From Komagataeibacter sp. FNDCR2 (GTDB lineage Bacteria > Pseudomonadota > Alphaproteobacteria > Acetobacterales > Acetobacteraceae): DNA of 64,000 bases. Made by a program: the position numbers and the translations under genes. The notes under the pieces are model-generated. The model was given only the letters and a program-made list of their open reading frames with translations, did not search any database and was not told the origin of the DNA. The stretch is from positions 1,865,001 to 1,929,000 of the forward strand of contig NZ_JAIWOU010000001.1 in the NCBI RefSeq assembly GCF_021295395.1. Direction: 5' to 3'. Of the stretch, positions 1 to 9,519 are shown one piece after another (positions within the stretch are counted from its first letter, which is position 1; each line of letters begins with the position of its first letter).

Positions 1-701
1 TTCAGCGCCTCGGGCACGTCGCCATTGACGATGCGCTGGGCCAGCCCCTCGACAATCGCGGTCTTGCCCACGCCCGGTTCACCGATCAGGACGGGATTGT
101 TCTTGCTGCGCCGGGCCAGAACCTGAATGGCGCGGCGGATTTCCTCATCACGCCCGATCACGGGATCCAGCTTGCCTTCCTGCGCGACCTCGGTCACGTC
201 GCGGGCATATTTCTTCAGCGCGTCAAAATTGGCTTCTGCGTTTTCGCTTGTCACTGTACGTCCCTTGCGGATGGCCGCTATCGCCTTGTCCAGCGCCTGC
301 GGGGTCGCCCCGCCCGTGCGCAGGGCCTGACCGGCCGGCGTTTCGGATGCGGCGATGGCGGCCAGCAGACGGTCCTGCGCCACGTATTCATCGCCCGCTT
401 TCTGCGCGGCCTGTTCGGCGCCATCAAGCACGCGCACAAGATCACCTGTCGCGCTCGGCTGGCCCGCACCGCTGCCCTGCACCTTGGGCAGTTTCGCGAG
501 TGCCGCGTCGTTCGCCGCCGTAATGGCGGGCACCTGCCCGCCTGCCGCGCGGATGAGGGAGGCGGCCGCCCCCTGATCGTCATCCAGCAGGGCCTTGAGC
601 AGGTGCTCCGGTGTCAACTGCTGGTTGTAATCCCGCATGGCTATGGTCTGCGCGGCCTGCAGAAAACCACGCGACCGTTCCGTAAACTTCTCGATATTCA
701 T
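1..701 (-). CDS. clpB: ATP-dependent disaggregase ClpB, N-terminal part (runs off left edge)
   Basis: This is the N-terminal third of the AAA+ disaggregase ClpB, which with DnaK/DnaJ resolubilises aggregated proteins in the cytoplasm. The protein starts [15 protein letters not shown]. The two Clp N-repeats span roughly residues 1-150, and the first nucleotide-binding domain opens with the Walker A motif GEPGVGKT at residues 207-214, the place expected for ClpB. The reading frame is open to base 1, so about 230 of the usual ~860 residues are present; nothing indicates a pseudogene. A sigma32-like promoter lies about 85 bases upstream of the start, which fits a heat-shock gene. ClpA is less likely because the N-domain and start resemble ClpB. 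Confidence 0.96.
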   Translation of the reverse strand, partial: MNIEKFTERSRGFLQAAQTIAMRDYNQQLTPEHLLKALLDDDQGAAASLIRAAGGQVPAITAANDAALAKLPKVQGSGAGQPSATGDLVRVLDGAEQAAQKAGDEYVAQDRLLAAIAASETPAGQALRTGGATPQALDKAIAAIRKGRTVTSENAEANFDALKKYARDVTEVAQEGKLDPVIGRDEEIRRAIQVLARRSKNNPVLIGEPGVGKTAIVEGLAQRIVNGDVPEAL

Positions 702-785
702 TGTTCCCTCGTCCCTTTCAATCAGGCGACATAACGGTTTGCCTTGTGCCGTCCCTCAACAGGCAACGACGCGGCGCTGGATTCC

Positions 786-814
786 AGATGGGGTCAACCA
801 GATGTTATTACAAG
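786..814 (-). promoter_or_regulatory. Sigma32 (RpoH)-type heat-shock promoter of clpB
   Basis: On the minus strand CTTGTAA (814-808) is followed after 14 bases by CCCCATCT (793-786). This is close to the heat-shock consensus CTTGAAA-N11-16-CCCCATnT. It lies about 85 bases before the clpB ATG, in the right orientation. The match is seen directly; use by RpoH is inferred. Confidence 0.6.
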
Positions 815-988
815 ATATCGGAAGCTGATTTCCGTCTCCCCATCTGGCGTCCCGTATCCGGCCCGGCGCCGCATATCAGGCGTTTAGCTGATCATTAACG
901 CTGGGCCCGCATCCTTGATGCAGGTCAATATTGCCGTGTCTTACGGGCGCAACGGCCATTCGCGCGGCAATCATGTAAACACCAGCAG

Positions 989-1012
989 GCCCGCCTGCCT
1001 GGACAGGCGGGC
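989..1012 (-). terminator. GC-rich inverted repeat after the aldo/keto reductase gene
   Basis: GCCCGCCTG (989-997) and CAGGCGGGC (1004-1012) form a perfect 9-bp stem with a 6-base loop, eight bases past the stop of the aldo/keto reductase gene. The flanking sequence lacks a real T tract in either direction. It may be a weak intrinsic terminator or only a 3' stability hairpin. The rest of the 702-1019 gap holds the clpB promoter and no gene that I can support. Confidence 0.4.
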
Positions 1013-1019
1013 GGCAGGC

Positions 1020-2084
1020 TTACGCGCCCTTTTTGGCCACCGTGGGCCCCAGCAGCAGAAGATCCGCCGCGGAAAGCCGGTCCGATGCCGTGCTGGCCTG
1101 ATGCCAGAACGGATAGATCAGCGGGGGGGCGCTGGCTTCATCAAGGCGGCTGATTTCATCCGCCGTCAGCTCCAGTTCGGCGGCCTTGAGGTTATCCACC
1201 AGTTGCGCCTCGGTCCGCGCCCCGATCACGACCGAGGTGATGGCCGGGCGCTGCGCCACCCAGGCCAGCGCCACCTGCGCCGCCGATATGCCGCGCGACC
1301 CGGCGATGTCCACCAGCACTTCCACTACGTCATAGAGCTTTTCAATGTCATGGACGGGTGGCTCGCCCCAGTTCTCGATCTGCCGCGTGCCGGTGGGCTG
1401 GGGCTTGCCGCGCCGGTACTTGCCCGAAAGCAGGCCGCCCGCCAGCGGGCTCCAGACCTGCACGCCAATCCCCTGATCAAGGGCGACGGGCAGCAGTTCA
1501 TACTCGGCATCCCGCGCCTGGAGGGAATAGTAGATCTGCTGTGAGACGGGAGCGATCAGCCGGTTGCGTTCCGCCGTGCCGAGCGCCTTCATCAGGTGCC
1601 AGGCCGAGAAGTTGGAAACACCCGCGTACCGGATCTTGCCCGCGCGCGTCAGGGTGTCGAGGGCTTCGAGCGTTTCCTCCAGCGGGGTCTGGCCATCCCA
1701 TTCATGCAGGTAATACAGGTCGATATGATCGCGGCCCAGACGCCTGAGGCTGGCCTCGCACGCGCTGACGAGGTGATAGCGCGACAGACCGGCGTCATTC
1801 GCCCCCTTGCCCATGCGGAAACGGGCCTTGGTGGTGACCATGATGTCATCGCCGCGCCCCTTGAGCGCCGCACCGAGAATTTCTTCCGATACGCCGGTCG
1901 AATAGATATCGGCCGTATCGAACATGTTGATCCCGGCTTCGATGCACAGGTCGATCTGGCGGCTCGCACCGGCAAGGTCGGTATTCCCGGTCTTGGCGAA
2001 ATCCCCCTTGCCGCCAAATGTCATCGTGCCGAGCGTGAATGCTGAAATCCGCAGGCCGGAGCGGCCAAGCTGACGATAATGCAT
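1020..2084 (-). CDS. Aldo/keto reductase
   Basis: A 354-residue NADPH-dependent oxidoreductase of the aldo/keto reductase superfamily (TIM barrel, cytoplasmic). The N-terminus MHYRQLGRSGLRISAFTLGT is the classic AKR opening. FDTADIYSTGVSEEILG carries the catalytic Asp and Tyr, the catalytic Lys lies in the following TTKARF, and the C-terminal part has the NADPH-binding VVIGARTEAQLVDNL stretch. The start at 2084 is chosen over an in-frame ATG 72 bases upstream because AGAAGGAT sits about 10 bases before it and homology begins there. It is divergent from the LysR-type regulator at 2197, which may control it. The substrate cannot be told from sequence. Confidence 0.93.
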   Translation of the reverse strand: MHYRQLGRSGLRISAFTLGTMTFGGKGDFAKTGNTDLAGASRQIDLCIEAGINMFDTADIYSTGVSEEILGAALKGRGDDIMVTTKARFRMGKGANDAGLSRYHLVSACEASLRRLGRDHIDLYYLHEWDGQTPLEETLEALDTLTRAGKIRYAGVSNFSAWHLMKALGTAERNRLIAPVSQQIYYSLQARDAEYELLPVALDQGIGVQVWSPLAGGLLSGKYRRGKPQPTGTRQIENWGEPPVHDIEKLYDVVEVLVDIAGSRGISAAQVALAWVAQRPAITSVVIGARTEAQLVDNLKAAELELTADEISRLDEASAPPLIYPFWHQASTASDRLSAADLLLLGPTVAKKGA

Positions 2085-2196
2085 GGTGTTTCGATCCTTC
2101 TGGCAGGAAGCGGCGCGCAAATCCACGCGCCCCATACGCCGACTATGGGCGCGCATGGCGGGAGATGATAATCCCCTTTAACCGGAAGCTGCTTGC

Positions 2197-3117
2197 ATGA
2201 AGGATAACAAATATATGCGTGACATCACCGAAATGGCGGTATTTGTCACCATAATACGAAGCGGCAGCCTGTCCGCCGCGGCGCGGGAGCTTGGGCTGGC
2301 CACGTCGGTGGTCAGCGACCGGCTGGCGCGGCTTGAACGCCGCATGGGAACCCGGCTGCTGGTGCGCACCACCCGCCGCCATGCCCTGACCGCCGCCGGG
2401 CAGTTCTATTACCAGGAAGCCTGCGCCATTGTGGAGGCCACCGCCCGGATGGAGGCGCATACCCGCGCCATCGCCACCACCCCCGCCGGTGAACTGCGCA
2501 TTACGGCGCCCATCCCGTTCGGGCGGTGGTGGCTTACGCCGTTCGTGGCGCAGTTCGCGCACCGTCACCCCGATATCCGCATAAGCCTGACGCTGGAAGA
2601 CAGGATAGCGGATATCGTGGGCGAAGGGTTTGACATCGCCATCCGCGCCGCCCCTGCGCTCGATACCATGCTGACGGGGCGGCGCATCATGGAAACCCGG
2701 CGCGTCATCGTGGCCAGCCCCGACTATCTGGCGCGACGCGGCGTACCCGCCGGGCCGGATGACCTTGGGCAACATGACTGCCTGGCCCATGGCCCGACCC
2801 CGCACCTGCACACCCGGTGGCGGCTGGGGCGCGGTGCGGAAGCCCGGACCGAACGGGTCCCGGCCCGCATGGCCTCCACCGATTCCGAAATGCCGGTGCA
2901 CTGGGCGCTGGCCGGGCTGGGGCTTGCCCAGAAATCCCTGTGGGAAGTGGAAAGCTACATGGCCCGTGGCCTGTTGCGGACCGTGCTGGAACAGTGGGAG
3001 CCGGACCCGATCTCCTTCTTCGCAATCCACCCGGTCAGTACGGCGCATTCCCGCAAGATCGGGCTGTTCATTGATGAACTGATGCAGCACCCGCCGCCGA
3101 TGAAGGCGGGTCGCTAA
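2197..3117 (+). CDS. LysR-family transcriptional regulator
   Basis: A 306-residue LysR-type regulator. An N-terminal winged helix-turn-helix (about residues 8-67: MAVFVTIIRSGSLSAAAREL, then a recognition helix with SDRLARLERRMGTRLLVRTTR) is followed by a periplasmic-binding-protein-like effector domain with the usual GELRITAP opening. It belongs to the broad group whose members often sit divergent from an oxidoreductase they control. Here the aldo/keto reductase starts 113 bases away on the other strand, so that gene is the most likely target. No effector can be named. The short intergenic stretch must hold both promoters and the operator, but I could not define a specific T-N11-A box. Confidence 0.93.
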   Translation: MKDNKYMRDITEMAVFVTIIRSGSLSAAARELGLATSVVSDRLARLERRMGTRLLVRTTRRHALTAAGQFYYQEACAIVEATARMEAHTRAIATTPAGELRITAPIPFGRWWLTPFVAQFAHRHPDIRISLTLEDRIADIVGEGFDIAIRAAPALDTMLTGRRIMETRRVIVASPDYLARRGVPAGPDDLGQHDCLAHGPTPHLHTRWRLGRGAEARTERVPARMASTDSEMPVHWALAGLGLAQKSLWEVESYMARGLLRTVLEQWEPDPISFFAIHPVSTAHSRKIGLFIDELMQHPPPMKAGR

Positions 3118-3133
3118 AGGGTTCCGGCTTAAA

Positions 3134-3826
3134 TTACCCCGTATATGTCACGTTCAGTTCGCCCACCCCTGCGCAGGCGGCATGCAGCACGTCGCCACGC
3201 CGTACCGGCCCCACGCCGGCGGGTGTGCCGGTCATGATCAGGTCGCCCGGCTCCAGCGCGACGAACCGGCTCAGGCACGCCACGATTTCCGCCACGGACC
3301 AGATCAGGTCCGACAGATCCCCCTTCTGGCGCAGCTCCCCGTTTACCGTAAGGGTAATCGCACCCGTGGCCGGATGGCCGCATGTCGAGACGGGCACGAT
3401 GGGAGAGATGGGACAGGACTGGTCAAACCCCTTGGCCAGGGACCAGGGGCGACCCGCCTTCTTGGCCACGGCCTGCAGGTCGCGCCGTGTCATGTCCAGC
3501 CCGACCGCGTAGCCATAAATATGCGAAAGCGCCTTTTCCACCGTGATGTCATGCCCCTCCCGCCCGATGGCGGCGACGAGTTCCACCTCATGATGCAGGT
3601 CGGACGTGCTGACGGGAAAAGGCAGCAGCCCGCCGCCGGGCACCACGGCGTCACCGGGCTTGGCGAAGAAGAAAGGATCCGTACGTTCGGGGTTGCTGCC
3701 CATTTCACGCGCATGGGCGGCATAGTTCTGCCCCACGCACCATATCCGCCTGACGGGAAAGACACCCTTACTCCCCGCCACGGGCACGATGGGAAGGGCA
3801 TAGGGGGAAATCACGTAATCCGTCAC
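3134..3826 (-). CDS. Fumarylacetoacetate hydrolase family protein (fumarylpyruvate hydrolase-like)
   Basis: A 230-residue protein of the FAH superfamily, metal-dependent C-C hydrolases or decarboxylases of aromatic catabolism and related steps. Family motifs are RRIWCVGQNYAAHAREMG, PFFFAKPGDAVV, the metal-binding HHEVELVAAIGREG, and DLIMTGTPAGVGPV near the end. Length and motif order best match the short fumarylpyruvate hydrolase / YcgM-type subfamily. I chose the GTG at 3826, preceded by CAGGAGCG at about 8 bases, over an upstream ATG at 3862. It converges with the LysR gene. No other gentisate-pathway gene is nearby, so the physiological substrate is open. Confidence 0.85.
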   Translation of the reverse strand: MTDYVISPYALPIVPVAGSKGVFPVRRIWCVGQNYAAHAREMGSNPERTDPFFFAKPGDAVVPGGGLLPFPVSTSDLHHEVELVAAIGREGHDITVEKALSHIYGYAVGLDMTRRDLQAVAKKAGRPWSLAKGFDQSCPISPIVPVSTCGHPATGAITLTVNGELRQKGDLSDLIWSVAEIVACLSRFVALEPGDLIMTGTPAGVGPVRRGDVLHAACAGVGELNVTYTG

Positions 3827-3912
3827 GGTACGGCGCTCCTGCTGTTCGTATCCGGCGCGCATGGTGGCACCCGTGCCGGGTCGTGTCACGGTAAATGCTG
3901 GAAAAGGCAGGC

Positions 3913-3949
3913 ACAAAAAAACGCCAGCCGGAACAATCCGGCTGGCGTT
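3913..3949 (-). terminator. Intrinsic terminator of the ilv genes
   Basis: A perfect 12-bp stem, AACGCCAGCCGG (3920-3931) with CCGGCTGGCGTT (3938-3949) and a 6-base loop. On the minus strand it is followed by a run of Ts (3920-3914). It lies 45 bases past the ilvC stop and is a textbook Rho-independent terminator for the minus-strand ilv genes. It lies just upstream of the FAH-family start at 3826, so it also insulates that gene. Confidence 0.9.
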
Positions 3950-3993
3950 CGTGAAACCCGCGGCGAACCGCTGGTGTCGCGTCGGTAACCCGA

Positions 3994-5070
<1,077 letters not shown>

Positions 5071-5586
5071 TTACAGGATTGCCGCGCCGCGGGCGATAGC
5101 CGCGACACCCGTACGCGACACTTCGGCCAGACCGAGGGGACGCATGAGGTCGATAAAGGCATCAAGCTTGTCGGTCGCACCCGTCAGTTCAAAAACGAAC
5201 GACGTGGCCGAGGCATCAACCGGATGGGCGCGGAAGGCCTGCGCAATGCGCAGGGCGTCGGCCCGGCGCTCGCCACTGGCGATCACCTTTACAAGCGCCA
5301 TTTCACGCGCCACGTGCGGATCCTGCCGCGTCATGACCGCAACACGATAGACCGGCACCAGGCGTTCGACCTGTGCGCGGATCTGCTCAAGCACATGGGG
5401 CACGGCGGTCGTGACGATATTGATGCGCGACTGGCGGCGGTTTTCATCCACCGGGGCCACGGTCAGGCTCTCGATATTGTACCCACGACCCGAAAACAGC
5501 CCGATGACACGCGCCAGCGCACCGCTTTCGTTCTCGACCTGAATGGAAATGACCGCGGAGACCGGGCTCTCCTGCTGCGTGGTCAT
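5071..5586 (-). CDS. ilvN: Acetolactate synthase small (regulatory) subunit
   Basis: A 171-residue regulatory subunit of acetohydroxyacid synthase (IlvN/IlvH). An N-terminal ACT domain (SAVISIQVENESGALARVIG, then FSGRGYNIESLTVAPV) binds valine for feedback inhibition, followed by the ALS_ss_C domain. The start at 5586 gives the canonical N-terminus MTTQQESPVSAV and has AGGA about 9 bases upstream. An in-frame ATG at 5718 would add 44 unlike residues and overlap ilvB, so it is rejected. It lies 94 bases downstream of ilvB on the same strand and works with it as a heteromer. Confidence 0.97.
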   Translation of the reverse strand: MTTQQESPVSAVISIQVENESGALARVIGLFSGRGYNIESLTVAPVDENRRQSRINIVTTAVPHVLEQIRAQVERLVPVYRVAVMTRQDPHVAREMALVKVIASGERRADALRIAQAFRAHPVDASATSFVFELTGATDKLDAFIDLMRPLGLAEVSRTGVAAIARGAAIL

Positions 5587-5680
5587 GATTGTGTTTCCTG
5601 ACTGCTGAAGCCGCCGCCATACAGGACGGCGGGAACGGAAGAAAGAGGCGCGGGACGGAATGCCGCCCCGGAACGGGGGA

Positions 5681-7504
5681 TCAGACCAGCATGCGGCCTT
5701 CGGCGCTGATCTCGTCATCCTGGTCGGGGCCGAGAAGCATCTGGTTGTGCGGCGCGCCGGACGGGATCATGGGGTAGCAGTTTTCTTCCTGCGCCACGCA
5801 GATATCCGCCACCACCGGGCCGGGATGGGCCAGCATTTCCGTAATCACGCCATCGAGCTCACCCATGCAGGTCGCCCGCAGGCCATGGCCGTGGAAGCTT
5901 TCCGCCAGCCGCACGAAATCCGGCAGGGCCGCGCTGTAACTCTCGGAATAGCGGGATTCATGCAGCAGCTCCTGCCACTGGCGCACCATGCCCATGTACT
6001 GGTTGTTCAGGATAAAGACCTTAACCGGCAGGCGGTACTGCGCGATGGTGGACAGTTCCTGAATGTTCATGAGCGTGGAGGCTTCCCCCGCGATGTCGAT
6101 GACCAGCGCATCGGGATGCGCGATCTGCGCGCCCACGGCGGCGGGCAGGCCGTAGCCCATCGTGCCCAGCCCCCCCGAAGTCAGCCAGCGGTTGGGCTGG
6201 TCGAAGCCGAAATGCTGGGCCGCCCACATCTGGTGCTGCCCCACCTCGGTCGAGACATAGGTGTCACGCCCCGTGGCGGTCGCCAGTTCATGCAGGCGGC
6301 GGACGGCGTATTGCGGGCGGATGATCGCCCCCGGCGCCATGTCCTGCGTGAAGCCGAGGCTGTTGACCGCGCGCCATTCATTGATCTGGTGCCACCACTG
6401 GGCCAGGTCGATCGGCTGGCCGGGATTGGCGGGCGTGCAGTCCCATTCCTCCAGCATCCTTTCGATCACGCGGCCCGCGTCACCCACTATGCCCACATCG
6501 ACCGGCACGATCTTGTTGATCTGGCTGGGGTCGATATCCGCATGGATCTTGAACGAACCGGGCGAGAACGCATCCAGCCGCCCGGTCACCCGGTCGTCAA
6601 AGCGTGCGCCCAGCGCGATCAGCACATCGCAGCCATGGGTGGCCATGTTGGCCTCGTACGTGCCATGCATGCCCAGCATGCCCAGGAAGCGGCGGTCCCC
6701 CGCCGGCATCGCCCCCAGCCCCATGAGGGTGGAGGTGCACGGGAAGCCCGTCTTTTCCACCAGCCTGCGCAGTGCGGCGGAAGCTTCCGGCCCGGCATTG
6801 ATGATGCCACCGCCGATATAGAACAGCGGCCTGCGCCCCTGCTTCATCGCGGTTACGGCGCGGGCGATCACATCGCGCCCCGGTTCGGTCTGCGGCTGGT
6901 AGGACGGGTGCGGCGTGCGCGGCGGCGGGCTGTAGGGGGCCGGCCCCACCATCAGGTTCTTGGGCAGGTCCACCAGAACCGGGCCGGGGCGGCCGCTGCG
7001 CGCGATGTGGAAGGCTTCATGCACGCATGACGCCACATCCTCCGCCCGGCGGATGAGATAGTTGTATTTGGTGGCCGGGCGCGTAATGCCGGTCGTGTCC
7101 GCTTCCTGAAAGGCGTCGGTGCCGATCAGCGGCACGCCCACCTGACCGGAGAAGCAGACCACCGGGATCGAATCCAGCATGGCGTCGAGCAGGCCGGTGA
7201 CCGTATTGGTCGCACCGGGGCCGCTGGTGACCAGCACCACCCCCACCTTGCCGGTGGAGCGGGCATAGGCTTCCGCCGCGTGAACCGCCGCCTGTTCATG
7301 GCGGACCAGCACGTGGCGAATCGCGTTCTGGCGGAAGATCGCGTCGTAAATGGGCAGGACCGCCCCGCCGGGATAGCCGAAAATGACTTCGACCCCCTGC
7401 TCGGCCAGGACGCGCAGAAGCACTTCCGCACCGCTGAGGACGACGGAGGTGTCCGTGCCGGTGGTGTGAGGCTTCAGGTCGGTCTGGTGCGATGCTGCGT
7501 TCAT
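5681..7504 (-). CDS. ilvB: Acetolactate synthase large (catalytic) subunit
   Basis: A 607-residue ThDP- and FAD-dependent enzyme that condenses pyruvate with pyruvate or 2-ketobutyrate, the first step of branched-chain amino acid synthesis. The N-terminal pyrimidine-binding domain holds the catalytic glutamate in RHEQAAVHAAEAYAR (E70). The central domain binds FAD, and the C-terminal domain ends with the ThDP-Mg region and FILNNQYMGMVRQWQ. One oddity is that the Mg-binding motif, normally GDGS or GDAS, reads GEAS here (codon GAA), so the usual aspartate is glutamate. It follows miaA by 68 bases on the same strand, and a GGCCGG/CCGGCC hairpin (7526-7542) sits just before its AAGGAGCAGG ribosome binding site. 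Confidence 0.97.
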   Translation of the reverse strand: MNAASHQTDLKPHTTGTDTSVVLSGAEVLLRVLAEQGVEVIFGYPGGAVLPIYDAIFRQNAIRHVLVRHEQAAVHAAEAYARSTGKVGVVLVTSGPGATNTVTGLLDAMLDSIPVVCFSGQVGVPLIGTDAFQEADTTGITRPATKYNYLIRRAEDVASCVHEAFHIARSGRPGPVLVDLPKNLMVGPAPYSPPPRTPHPSYQPQTEPGRDVIARAVTAMKQGRRPLFYIGGGIINAGPEASAALRRLVEKTGFPCTSTLMGLGAMPAGDRRFLGMLGMHGTYEANMATHGCDVLIALGARFDDRVTGRLDAFSPGSFKIHADIDPSQINKIVPVDVGIVGDAGRVIERMLEEWDCTPANPGQPIDLAQWWHQINEWRAVNSLGFTQDMAPGAIIRPQYAVRRLHELATATGRDTYVSTEVGQHQMWAAQHFGFDQPNRWLTSGGLGTMGYGLPAAVGAQIAHPDALVIDIAGEASTLMNIQELSTIAQYRLPVKVFILNNQYMGMVRQWQELLHESRYSESYSAALPDFVRLAESFHGHGLRATCMGELDGVITEMLAHPGPVVADICVAQEENCYPMIPSGAPHNQMLLGPDQDDEISAEGRMLV

Positions 7505-7572
7505 GTTCCTGCTCCTTCGCCACGGGGCCGGAACAACCGGCCTGCCGCCAGAGGCGAAATCCCGGGCCGGGT

Positions 7573-8577
7573 TTACGGAAACCCTTGGCCCGCGTCAATG
7601 CGGTTAATAACAAAAGAAATGATTTTGTTTGTCCATCTTTCCATTTGTTGCGCGGGGTCGCAATTTTCAAATCGTTTTTCGTGAATAAAAGTGTCATCCG
7701 CCGCCGCCAGCGCATGGTGGGCGAACCATGTCGCCTGCCGCTTGGTGTACTGCCCGGTCAGGCGGATGGCCTGCTCCGCCGCCGCCTCCAGCGTCATCGC
7801 GCCGCGCAGCACGGCGGCCAGTTCCGGCACCCCGTGGGCGCGCATGGCGGGCAGGGTGGGGGGAAGATCCTGCGCCAGCAGGCGGGCGACCTCATCAAGC
7901 GCGCCATGGCCCAGCATGGCCTGAAAACGCCGGGCGATGGCGGCGCGCAGCACGTCGCGCGCGGGGTGCAGCCGCACGGCGATGAAACGGGCGTCAAGCG
8001 GCGGCAGCACGGCTTCGCGCCGCCACCACGCAAGGCCGTGCCCGGTCGCCGCGTGCACTTCCCATGCGCGCGCGATACGCTGGCCATCGGTCGGGCGCAC
8101 GGTGGCGGCGGTCTCGGCATCGGCCTGCCGTAACAGGGCATGCACCGCCTCCGGCCCCAGCCGGGCCACCATGTCACGCGCATCGGCGCGAATGGCGGGG
8201 GGGGGCTGGGGAATATCGGCCAGGCCCTGCGTCAACGCGCGGAAATACATGCCGGTGCCCCCGCAGAACACCGGCACGCGCCCTTCATCCCACGCCGCCT
8301 TCGCCGCCGCGATGGCCTGCACGCGCCACCACGCCACGCTGCCACTTTCGGCCGCGGGCAGGACACCGTACACTGCATGTGGCACGCTGGCCTCGTCATG
8401 CGGGTCGGGGCGGGCCGTAAGGATGCGCAGGTCGCGATAGACCTGCATCGAATCGGCATTGATGACGGTACCGCCCACCTGCCGTGCAAGCGCCAGCGCA
8501 AGTGCGGACTTGCCCGAACAGGTCGGACCCGCCACGATCAGCGCCACACGCGCCGACCCCGCCGGGGGGCGTGTCAT
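7573..8577 (-). CDS. miaA: tRNA dimethylallyltransferase
   Basis: A 334-residue tRNA dimethylallyltransferase that prenylates A37 of tRNAs reading UNN codons. The P-loop GPTCSGKSALALALA is near residue 17, followed by the family signature INADSMQVYRDLRILTARP, the substrate-binding FCGGTGMYFRALTQGL and the C-terminal QYTKRQATWF. The start at 8577 gives the normal N-terminus; the frame stays open upstream but that part is only antisense to serB. It is divergent from serB with 30 bases between start codons. The last ~30 codons are markedly AT-rich and rich in Ile codons compared with the rest, just ahead of ilvB. Confidence 0.96.
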   Translation of the reverse strand: MTRPPAGSARVALIVAGPTCSGKSALALALARQVGGTVINADSMQVYRDLRILTARPDPHDEASVPHAVYGVLPAAESGSVAWWRVQAIAAAKAAWDEGRVPVFCGGTGMYFRALTQGLADIPQPPPAIRADARDMVARLGPEAVHALLRQADAETAATVRPTDGQRIARAWEVHAATGHGLAWWRREAVLPPLDARFIAVRLHPARDVLRAAIARRFQAMLGHGALDEVARLLAQDLPPTLPAMRAHGVPELAAVLRGAMTLEAAAEQAIRLTGQYTKRQATWFAHHALAAADDTFIHEKRFENCDPAQQMERWTNKIISFVINRIDAGQGFP

Positions 8578-8607
8578 TGTCCCACCCCTGTCATATACCC
8601 GGACCCC

Positions 8608-9519
8608 ATGGCTGACTCTTCCCCTTCCTTTTCCCATACCCTTGTACTGGTGGCCAACCGTGGCGCCACATCCCTCACACCGGTCGATATCCAGATGGCG
8701 CGCGACCTGGTACGGGGTGCGGCCCCTGTCACCCTGTCCGAAGGCGAAGCGGTCGAGATCGCGTGCAATGCGCCCGCCACATGGGACGCGCCCGATATCG
8801 GGGCGGCGCGCGACGTGTTTGCCGGGCGGCACATCGACGTGCTGGTAACGCCACGCCCGAACCGCCGCAAGCGCCTGCTGGTCGCGGACATGGACAGCAC
8901 GATTGTCGGGTGCGAGACGCTGGATGATATCGCCACCCATGCCGGGATCGGTGAGAAGATCGCCGAGATCACGCGCCGGTCCATGAACGGGGAGATCGAA
9001 TTCGAAGCCGCGCTGCATGAACGCGTCGCCCTGCTGCGTGGCCTGCCCGTCACCGTGCTGGAAAAGGCGTGGAAGGATGTCCGGCTAAACACCGGCGCGC
9101 AGGAACTGGTACGCACCATGCGCGCCCATGGCGCGCGCACCGCCCTCGTCTCCGGCGGGTTCACCTTCTTTACCAGCCGGGTGGCGGAGATATGCGGCTT
9201 TGATGAAAACCACGCCAATACGCTACTGGCCTCTGGCGGGGAACTGACGGGTGAGGTCGGCCATCCCATTCTGGGGCCGGATGCGAAACTGGCGCATCTG
9301 CGCCGCCTTGTCGCGCAGGGCGGGCTGGACATGACCGACGCCATGGCGACGGGCGATGGCGCGAACGACCTGGCCATGCTGCGCGTGGCGGGCACGGGCA
9401 TCGCCTTCCACGCCAAGCCAGCCGTACGGCGCGAAATCAGCAACCAGGTCAACGCGACGACCCTGCGCAGCCTGCTGTTCGCCCAGGGTTACCACGCGGA
9501 CGAATTCGTCACGGCGTAG
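8608..9519 (+). CDS. serB: Phosphoserine phosphatase SerB
   Basis: A 303-residue phosphoserine phosphatase, the last step of L-serine synthesis. The C-terminal HAD domain shows motif I DMDSTIVGCETLDDIA (aspartyl nucleophile), the SGGFTFFTSR loop of motif II, and motif III GDGANDLAMLRVAG. The N-terminal ~85 residues are the divergent regulatory extension usual in alphaproteobacterial SerB. The start ATG at 8608 is set by the MADSSPSFSHTLVLVAN terminus; the frame is open further upstream but that overlaps miaA. The 3' end overlaps the convergent cation transporter gene by 11 bases. Confidence 0.96.
   Translation: MADSSPSFSHTLVLVANRGATSLTPVDIQMARDLVRGAAPVTLSEGEAVEIACNAPATWDAPDIGAARDVFAGRHIDVLVTPRPNRRKRLLVADMDSTIVGCETLDDIATHAGIGEKIAEITRRSMNGEIEFEAALHERVALLRGLPVTVLEKAWKDVRLNTGAQELVRTMRAHGARTALVSGGFTFFTSRVAEICGFDENHANTLLASGGELTGEVGHPILGPDAKLAHLRRLVAQGGLDMTDAMATGDGANDLAMLRVAGTGIAFHAKPAVRREISNQVNATTLRSLLFAQGYHADEFVTA

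Noticed and set aside
5660-7030. A 456-codon plus-strand frame opposite ilvB
   Set aside because: Antisense to a well-conserved gene, with the same shadow composition and no motif.
9509-9519. A frameshift or misassembly at the serB end
   Set aside because: Both serB and the convergent transporter have normal C-termini; an 11-base tail-to-tail overlap is ordinary.
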